Origin: Armatimonadaceae bacterium
GTDB taxonomy: Bacteria > Armatimonadota > Armatimonadia > Armatimonadales > Armatimonadaceae
DNA: 19,306 bases
Direction: 5' to 3'
NCBI GenBank assembly: GCA_030446525.1
Contig: JAUJNC010000101.1
Span: 1-19,306 of the forward strand
Within the stretch, counting starts at the first letter, position 1. Each line of letters opens with the position of its first letter. Shown here one piece after another: positions 13,813 to 19,306 of this stretch. Both the position numbers and the translations under genes were made by a program. The notes below the pieces were generated by a model. The model was not told where the DNA came from. It ran no database searches and saw nothing but the letters and a program-made list of their open reading frames with translations.

Positions 13813-15771
13813 TCAGGTTTCCTGATCTTCCGCCGTCCTGGGGGTCTTCAGTGCCCGCATCTGGCTGTACCAGCGACGTAGTTTTTCATCATCGTCTGCG
13901 CCGTTTCCTTCTGCCCCGCGTATTTCCGCGGCGGTTTGGCGCAAGTTTTCGCGGCGGCGCCGCTCCCCCAGGGCATGGAGGCAGCCCTGGATGATGGCCT
14001 CGGAAAGCGGCTCCTCTTCCGCCGCCAGCAAAACCCCGTTGGCGTAATCGGCCAGGGAGGCGTCGGCCAGCAGCGCGACCGCCTCCCGGGGGGGGTACTT
14101 GCCGTCCACGAGGGGCAGGATCTCCTCGACCAAGCGGGCCGCGTTCGCGTCGGGGAAATCGGAGGGCTGCAGGCGGCCGCGCACCAGGTCGGCCCACTCG
14201 TCGGAAAGCAGGGCGCGCAGCAGGGTCTGCTCGGCCACGGCGGCGGCGCCGCGCTGCGGCGGCGCGGGCGACGGCTCCGCGAACGCGGGCGCGGCGGGCC
14301 AGCGCCCCCCGCCGGGTGCGCGCGCCCGTAGCCGGGCGGGCCGGGGCGCCTTGCCCCCCGGCCCAGCGCACGGCCTCGCCCTGCAGGCGCACCGGCGGGG
14401 CCGGAAGGGGCGGCTCGGGCATCTCTTCCCGGGCGGCGGGCGGCGCCTTGCTGGTGGGAGTGGCCCTCCCCCGGCGCGCGCAGCGACTCCTCGACCCGCG
14501 CGCCGCCGGAGGCAAGGCCGGGTGGTAGGGCGCCAGGCGCCGCAGGAGCATGTCGCGCTCGATCGGGGAGCGCACGGAGGAGAGTATGGGCACGCCTCGC
14601 GCAGAAAGGCGAGCTTCCCCTCGTCCGCCGACGTGTCGTAACGAGTCTCCAAAGCGCGCAGGCGGAATTCCGGCACGGAAAGGGGCGCTGTCGATCTCGC
14701 CTTGCGGAAAGCCGCGGCGCTGCCGCGCGCCAGAAGGGAGTCGGGGTCCTCGCCGGGGGGCAGGGCGAGGACGCGCAGCGTGAAGCCCCCACCGCCTCGA
14801 AGAGGGCGGCGGCGCGCAGGGCGGCCCGGGACGGCCTCGTCGGCGTCGAAGGACAGGACGACGTTTTGGCGTAGCGCCCGAGCAGGCGGACGTGCTCCTC
14901 GGTCAGCGAGGTGCCCAGCGTCGCCACGACGTGGGGGAAGCCGGCCTGGTGGGCGGCCACGGCGTCCATGTACCTTCCACCACGACCGCGCGCCCCTCCT
15001 CCTGGATCGCCTTGCGCGCGCGGTTGAGCGCGTACAGGATGCGGCTCTTGGAGAAGACGGGGGATTCGGGCGAGTTCGGATGCCCGGCGCGTTCTCCGCG
15101 GGAAGCAGGAGGCGGCCCCCGAAGCCGGCCACGCGCTCCTGAACGTCGAAGATGGGGAAGATCAGGCGGCCCCGGAACTTGTCCGTGTGGCCGTCGCCGC
15201 GCCGGGACGGGAAGACCAGGCCCGCCTTCTCGGCGTCGGCCATCACGTGCGGGTGGCCGGCCTCGTGGCGGGCGAGGAACTCGGCCAGCGCCTCCCAGTC
15301 GTCCGGGGCGAAGCCGATGCGGGCCTCCATCGTCTCGTGGGCCAGCCCGCGCTTCTCGGCGTAGTCACGCGCCAGCCGGGCGCGGGCGAAGCTTTCGCGG
15401 AAGAAGCGCAGCGCCAGGGCGTTCACGGCGTACAGGCGGTCGCGCTCGTCGCGCGCCTGCTGCGCCGCCCCGGCGTCGGCGCCCCGCGCGCTCAGCGTCA
15501 CCCCGGCCTTTTCGGCCAGGCGCTCGGCGGCTTCGGGGAAGGACAGCCCTCGGCCCGCATCAAAAAGGAGAAGACGTCGCCCCCCGTGGAGCAGGCCCCG
15601 AAACAGTGCCACAGGCCCCGCTCGGCGTCCACGGTGAACGAGGGCGTCTTCTCCTGATGGAAGGGGCAGATCCCTTTGTGCCTGCGCCCCGCTTTTTCAG
15701 GGTCGTGTAGCCCGACACCGAACCGGCGATGTCGGTGCGCGCCCGTATCTCTTCCTTTCGCTGGGTTCCAT
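13813..15771 (-). CDS. dnaG: DNA primase, broken by about ten single-base frameshifts
   Basis: DnaG makes RNA primers at the replication fork. Pieces in different frames assemble into a normal primase: [21 protein letters not shown] start, the CHC2 zinc finger ([14 protein letters not shown], then [13 protein letters not shown]), the RNA-polymerase core ([33 protein letters not shown]), the TOPRIM motifs ([22 protein letters not shown]) and a C-terminal DnaB-binding domain ending at 13813. Shifts are near 15745-15752, 15693-15697, 15547-15549, 15083-15085, 14971-14975, 14864-14867, 14817-14835, 14786-14790, 14588-14595 and again in the linker (14300-14530). Nearly all are one missing base, mostly in runs of A, C or G. 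dnaG is essential, so consensus error is likelier than decay unless a second copy exists. Confidence 0.9.
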
Positions 15772-15782
15772 GCAGCCATCAA

Positions 15783-16639
15783 CTACTCTACCGAGGCGAT
15801 GGTCATGGCGATGACGCGGCCGTTCAGGAACTGGAACGAGGCGTGCGCCCGGTTGCGGTACGAGGCGACCAGGATCGGGCCGAAGCCTGCTGGAACTGCT
15901 CCGGGTAGCCGTACTTCTGCTGGACCTGGGCGTACGTCGAACCCAGCCCGATGCCCCGCGTGGTGCGGACGGTGGCGCCTTTCCCGCCGTAGCCGATCAC
16001 CTTGATCTGGATCACGCGGCCGTCGGCGCCGATCAGGAACTCGTAGGAGATTCGGCCCGGCCGGTCGTAGATCCAGGTGACCTCCTGGCTGCGCGCCAGA
16101 CTGGACGTCGTGTTGCCGAACGGCCCGGCGGCGCCGCCGACGCCGCCCCCGGGGTAGCCCTCCTCGGCCGATCCGGAAGGCGAGCCGGGAAACCGCCCGG
16201 GGCGCCGGGGAAGCCGCCGGGCGCGCCGGGAAACCGCCGGGGGCGCCGGGAAGCCGGGCACCGCGCCGGCGTCGCTGGGGCCCCGCTGCCGCCAGGGGCG
16301 GCAGGCCGCCTGGCGCGGCCGGGAACGGCGAAAGCCGCCCGCGTCGCGGCGGTCCCGGCGCCCCTCGGTCCCGCGCGCCGCCGAAGCCGGGCTGGCCGGC
16401 GGCTCCGGGGACCACGCCGGTCGCCCTGCCGCCCTGGGGCGCGGTAGCCGACCTCCCGACGACGATCTCTGCGTCGGGTTCCCGTGATGGCCCAGAACGC
16501 TCCTCGAGTTCGTGTTCAGGCGGATGCCCGCCAGCGTGCGCTCCGATACCTGCGCTGGGCCCGATGGGCTCGCCAGCGCGGCTCGCAACCGCAAGCGCGC
16601 CGCGCCGCACGCGCGCGCTGTGTTACGCCGGATCATCAA
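15783..16639 (-). CDS. Gly/Pro-repeat protein with a duplicated short domain, frameshifted
   Basis: The ATG at 16639 has a strong AGGAGG nine bases upstream. No known family is recognised. An N-terminal copy of a short motif (AGIRLNTNSRSVLGHHGNPT, then EIVVGR after a frameshift) reappears near the C-terminus as GIGLGSTYAQVQQKYGYPEQ, followed after a second frameshift by GFGPILVASYRNRAHASFQF and the end at 15783. A low-complexity, Gly/Pro/Ala-rich region with GAPGGFPG-type repeats lies between, then GNTTSSLARSQEVTWIYDRP and beta-strand-like ISYEFLIGADGRVIQIKVIG. The C-terminal part looks like an exported or envelope beta domain. Its stop codon is 11 bp before the dnaG start, so it heads the dnaG-rpoD run. 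Frameshifts at about 15891-15895 and 16470-16475, and more in the repeat, look like missing bases. Confidence 0.65.
16186..16257 (-). repeat. Tandem 20-21-bp repeat coding Gly/Pro-rich units
   Basis: About three and a half units of a sequence like GGGAAACCGCCGGGGGCGCC follow one another, some 20 and some 21 bp long. In frame they read GFPGAP-type units on the minus strand. The unequal unit lengths break the frame and are a likely place for read or replication slippage. Confidence 0.75.
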
Positions 16640-16752
16640 ATTCTTCCTCCTGGAATCGCCGTCGCACCCGACGGCAACTTTTCTTTTTCGCCCCCGGCGC
16701 GAAAATTCCTCCCGCGGGCGCGGCTTTCTTTCGTGATTATGTCCTTTGTTCT

Positions 16753-16770
16753 GTACACTGTAGAGTGTAC
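16753..16770. promoter_or_regulatory. 18-bp palindrome, candidate operator upstream of glnD
   Basis: GTACACT, GTAG, AGTGTAC: a perfect 7-bp inverted repeat with a 4-bp centre, in the 182-bp region between the divergent genes at 16639 and 16822. A TACACT box that overlaps the left arm (16754-16759) would be a -10 element for glnD with a weak TCGTGA -35 at 16731. A regulator bound here would block it. The half sites share GTA/TAC ends with NtcA-type nitrogen sites but the spacing differs. Confidence 0.6.
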
Positions 16771-16821
16771 CCTCGGTTCCCCGAAAGGATTCCGGCCCGG
16801 GGCCGGTGAAAAAAAAGCCGT

Positions 16822-19306
16822 ATGCAACACTGGAAGCAACAACTGGCGACGCTCTCCGACGATCACGAACTCGCCCGGTTCCTGGTGACCGAGCGCGAGG
16901 GCCTGATGGCCGCCTGGACCCCGGAGGAGGGGGGGCGCGCCTGGATGCGGCGCCACGCCGATTTGATCGATACCGTTGTGCGCCGCTTGTTCGCCCTGGC
17001 GGCGGGGCGCGCCGAGGGCGAGTCGCCCCCGGACGACCCGGAGGCGCACCAGATCGCCATCGTGGCCACGGGCGGCTACGGGCGGCGCGAGCTGTCGCCC
17101 CACTCCGACGTCGACATCACGTTCCTGCCGTCGCGCGACGACGACGCGTACCTGAACCGCGTGATCAAGGAGATGTTCCGCCTGGTGATGGACGTCTTCC
17201 TTTCCGGCGCGCGCATGAAGGTCGGCTACTCGTACCGCCTGCTTTCCGACTACGAGGGGCTGGACCACCAGACGCAGACGGCCCTGATCGACGCCCGCTG
17301 CGTCGCGGGCAACGCGGGGCTCTTCGCCCAGTTCGACCGCGATTTCACCCAGCGCCTTCAGGCCACCGATTTTTTGTTCCGCAAATACGCCGAGCGCAAC
17401 GCGACGCTCGACAAGAACGGCGTCTCGCCCTACGGCGTAGAGCCCAACATCAAGGAAGGCGCGGGCGGGCTGCGCGACATCCAGGCGGCCGAATGGGTGG
17501 CGGAGGTGCGCTTCGGCAAGGGCGGCGACGCGCTGTGGCGCGATCTGGTTAAGCGCAAGGTGATCACCGGCGACGAGGCGCGCGTGGTCGCCGAGGCGCG
17601 CGAGTTCCTGTTCACCGTCCGGAACCTGGTGCATCTGATCACGGGCGACACCCGCGACACGCTGACGGCGGAGCGCCAGGAGGCGGTCGCCGCGCGCCTC
17701 CAGTACCCCGACAGCGAGGCGGCGCCCGGCGTCGAGCAGTTCATGCGCGACTACTACCGCCGGGCCGGCCAGGTGCACCACATCGCCAACAAGATCCTGG
17801 TGCGCTGCCTGAACTCGCCCCTGCCGCTGGGGGCGGGGCTGTCGTCCGTGCGGCGCTCGATCACCGTCTCCGACGCCGCGGAGGCCGAGGCCGACCCGCT
17901 GTGGCCGCTGCGCGCCCTGGTCGCCTGCCAGACGTACGACCTGGATCTGGCGCTCGGGACCGAGGAGGCGATGCAGCGCCATTCCGAGCGGCTGGCGGCC
18001 CCGCGGGGGGCGGGCGCGGACCCGCGCGCGGCGGGGGGCTTGTTCCTGGACCTGCTCCGGCGCCCGCGCAACGTCTACTGGGCCGTGCGCCAGATGCACA
18101 ACACCGGCCTGCTCGGCTGGCTGCTTCCCGAGCTCGCCGCCTGCATGGACCTGATCCCCTACGACCCGGCGCACGAGTACACGGTGGGGGAGCACACGCT
18201 GTTCGTGCTGCGCAACCTGGAGCGCCTGCGCGGCGCGACCGAGCCGCCCCTGGTGGAGTACCGGCGGCTGCTGGAGGAGGTGGGCGCGCCCGAGACGCTG
18301 TACCTGGCCGCCCTGCTCCACGACGTCGGCAAGCAGTGGTCCGGCAAGCACGCCGAGACAGGGGCGGAGTGCGCCGTCCGGATCTGCGAGCGGCTGGGCT
18401 GCCCGCCGGAGATGACCGAACGGGTCGCGTTCCTGGTCCGCCACCACCTGCTGATGGCCGAGACGTCCCGCCTGCGGGACCTGGCCCTGGACGAGACGAT
18501 CCGCGAGTTCACCCGCACCGTGGGCGATCTCGACCTGCTGCGCATGCTGTACCTGCTCACCTATGCCGACACGTCGGCGGTGGGGACGGGGGTATGGACC
18601 GAGGTCAAGGCGCGCTTCCTGGGCGACCTGTTCACGCGCGCCGAGGCCGCCCTGTCGGGGCCGCAGGAGGAGACGCCGCGCGCGCCCAACCTCCATGCGT
18701 TCCGCGAGCGGGTGCGGCGGCAGCTGGCGCGGGAGAAGAACCTGCCCATCGAGGTGATCCACGAGCACACCTCTGCCATGCCCGCCTCGTACCTGCTGAA
18801 CACGTCCCTCGAGGACATGTACCTGCACATCGCCCTGATCGCCCGCGTCCGCGCCAGCTTCCGGCCCACCGTGGACTCGCGCACCGAGTTCGGCTCCGAC
18901 TACACGGAGCTGACAGTCGTGACCTACGACGACCCCAAGCCGGGGCTCCTGTCCAAGATCGCCGGGGTGCTGTACGCGCACGACGTCAACGTGCATTCGG
19001 CGCAGGTGTTCACGCGCACGTCCTCGGACCGCATCGCCATCGACACGCTCTGGGTCGACTTCCGCGAAAAGCCGCTCTCGCCGGCGCGGCGCGCCGACCT
19101 GGAGGGGGCGTTCCGGCAGGTGCTCACGGGCGAGACGACGGTCGCCAAGCTGCTGGAGCGCCGGGGCAAGCCCGCCCAGATCGTGCAGCCCGTGCGCTCG
19201 CTGCGGCTGGACGACCAGACGTCGGACAACTACGCGATCCTGGACGTGCAGACGCCCGACGTCAAGGGGGCGGTCTACCGGCTCGCCTCGGCCCTCTCGT
19301 CGGTCG
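16822..19306 (+). CDS. glnD: PII uridylyltransferase/uridylyl-removing enzyme GlnD, cut by the right edge
   Basis: GlnD senses glutamine and adds or removes UMP on the PII protein, controlling nitrogen assimilation. The reading frame is open from the ATG at 16822 to the window end (828 codons). The nucleotidyltransferase domain shows GGYGRRELSPHSDVD (84-98) with the metal-binding pair D96/D98. The HD phosphohydrolase domain has LLHDVGK (498-504) and a later RHHLL, the uridylyl-removing site. The first ACT domain starts at about 697 (TVVTYDDPKPGLLSKIAGVL), and the second begins near 804 (YAILDVQTPDVKGAVYRLAS), so only the end of ACT2 is missing. Frame and domain order are intact. The gene is divergent from the repeat-protein/dnaG/rpoD run, and no PII gene is in view. 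Confidence 0.97.
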   Translation, partial: MQHWKQQLATLSDDHELARFLVTEREGLMAAWTPEEGGRAWMRRHADLIDTVVRRLFALAAGRAEGESPPDDPEAHQIAIVATGGYGRRELSPHSDVDITFLPSRDDDAYLNRVIKEMFRLVMDVFLSGARMKVGYSYRLLSDYEGLDHQTQTALIDARCVAGNAGLFAQFDRDFTQRLQATDFLFRKYAERNATLDKNGVSPYGVEPNIKEGAGGLRDIQAAEWVAEVRFGKGGDALWRDLVKRKVITGDEARVVAEAREFLFTVRNLVHLITGDTRDTLTAERQEAVAARLQYPDSEAAPGVEQFMRDYYRRAGQVHHIANKILVRCLNSPLPLGAGLSSVRRSITVSDAAEAEADPLWPLRALVACQTYDLDLALGTEEAMQRHSERLAAPRGAGADPRAAGGLFLDLLRRPRNVYWAVRQMHNTGLLGWLLPELAACMDLIPYDPAHEYTVGEHTLFVLRNLERLRGATEPPLVEYRRLLEEVGAPETLYLAALLHDVGKQWSGKHAETGAECAVRICERLGCPPEMTERVAFLVRHHLLMAETSRLRDLALDETIREFTRTVGDLDLLRMLYLLTYADTSAVGTGVWTEVKARFLGDLFTRAEAALSGPQEETPRAPNLHAFRERVRRQLAREKNLPIEVIHEHTSAMPASYLLNTSLEDMYLHIALIARVRASFRPTVDSRTEFGSDYTELTVVTYDDPKPGLLSKIAGVLYAHDVNVHSAQVFTRTSSDRIAIDTLWVDFREKPLSPARRADLEGAFRQVLTGETTVAKLLERRGKPAQIVQPVRSLRLDDQTSDNYAILDVQTPDVKGAVYRLASALSSV

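Noticed and set aside
16636..18996. A 786-aa minus-strand open frame opposite glnD
   Set aside because: It is the antisense shadow of a high-GC gene; composition is Arg/Gly/Ala/His-biased, with no domain, while the plus strand encodes complete GlnD domains.

Overview
This is a 19.3-kb piece of a GC-rich bacterial chromosome. The right half carries housekeeping genes: a dnaG-rpoD pair of the macromolecular-synthesis type and the start of glnD. The left third is the cassette array of a chromosomal integron. I cannot name the lineage. The primary sigma factor is short (381 aa). It shares a minus-strand gene run with a DUF2227-like protein and a phthiotriol-methyltransferase-like enzyme. That points away from the classical gammaproteobacterial integron hosts; an Armatimonadota-like or other environmental phylum is only a guess.

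Layout. (1) 1-4667: five attC sites separate six promoter-poor cassettes, all reading leftward on the minus strand. From the attI end they encode a small exported protein, a stand-alone receiver-like protein, a four-helix membrane protein, a Tat-exported isochorismatase-fold protein, a TPR-like protein and an unknown 270-aa protein. The array continues past the left edge. (2) 4661-4887: the attI/control region, with four imperfect direct repeats and a hairpin. (3) 4888-5851: intI, divergent from the cassettes as in other integrons, with one frameshift before the HxxR box. (4) 6035-9399: a double zinc-ribbon protein, an exported alpha/beta hydrolase, a DUF6886-like protein and a small unknown. 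(5) 9400-10999: a strong intergenic hairpin, a promoter and leader, a glycine-rich RRM protein with a clear terminator, and a fatty-acid-hydroxylase family membrane protein. (6) 16639-10994 (minus): a tight run of repeat protein, dnaG, rpoD, DUF2227, a 79-aa protein and a lipid-type methyltransferase. (7) 16640-19306: a divergent promoter region with an 18-bp palindrome, then glnD running off the right end.

How it works together. The integrase should recombine folded attC sites with attI next to its own gene. All five attC sites share the same arm sequence, the same unpaired base and paired compensatory changes, so this is a homogeneous, sedentary-type array. Its cargo is signalling, envelope and exported proteins of unknown use rather than resistance genes.

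Quality caution. Single-base frameshifts, mostly missing bases in homopolymers, occur in intI, cassette 1, the hydrolase, the repeat protein and above all dnaG (about ten). rpoD and glnD are clean. The pattern looks more like local consensus error than gene decay, but only raw reads can decide.
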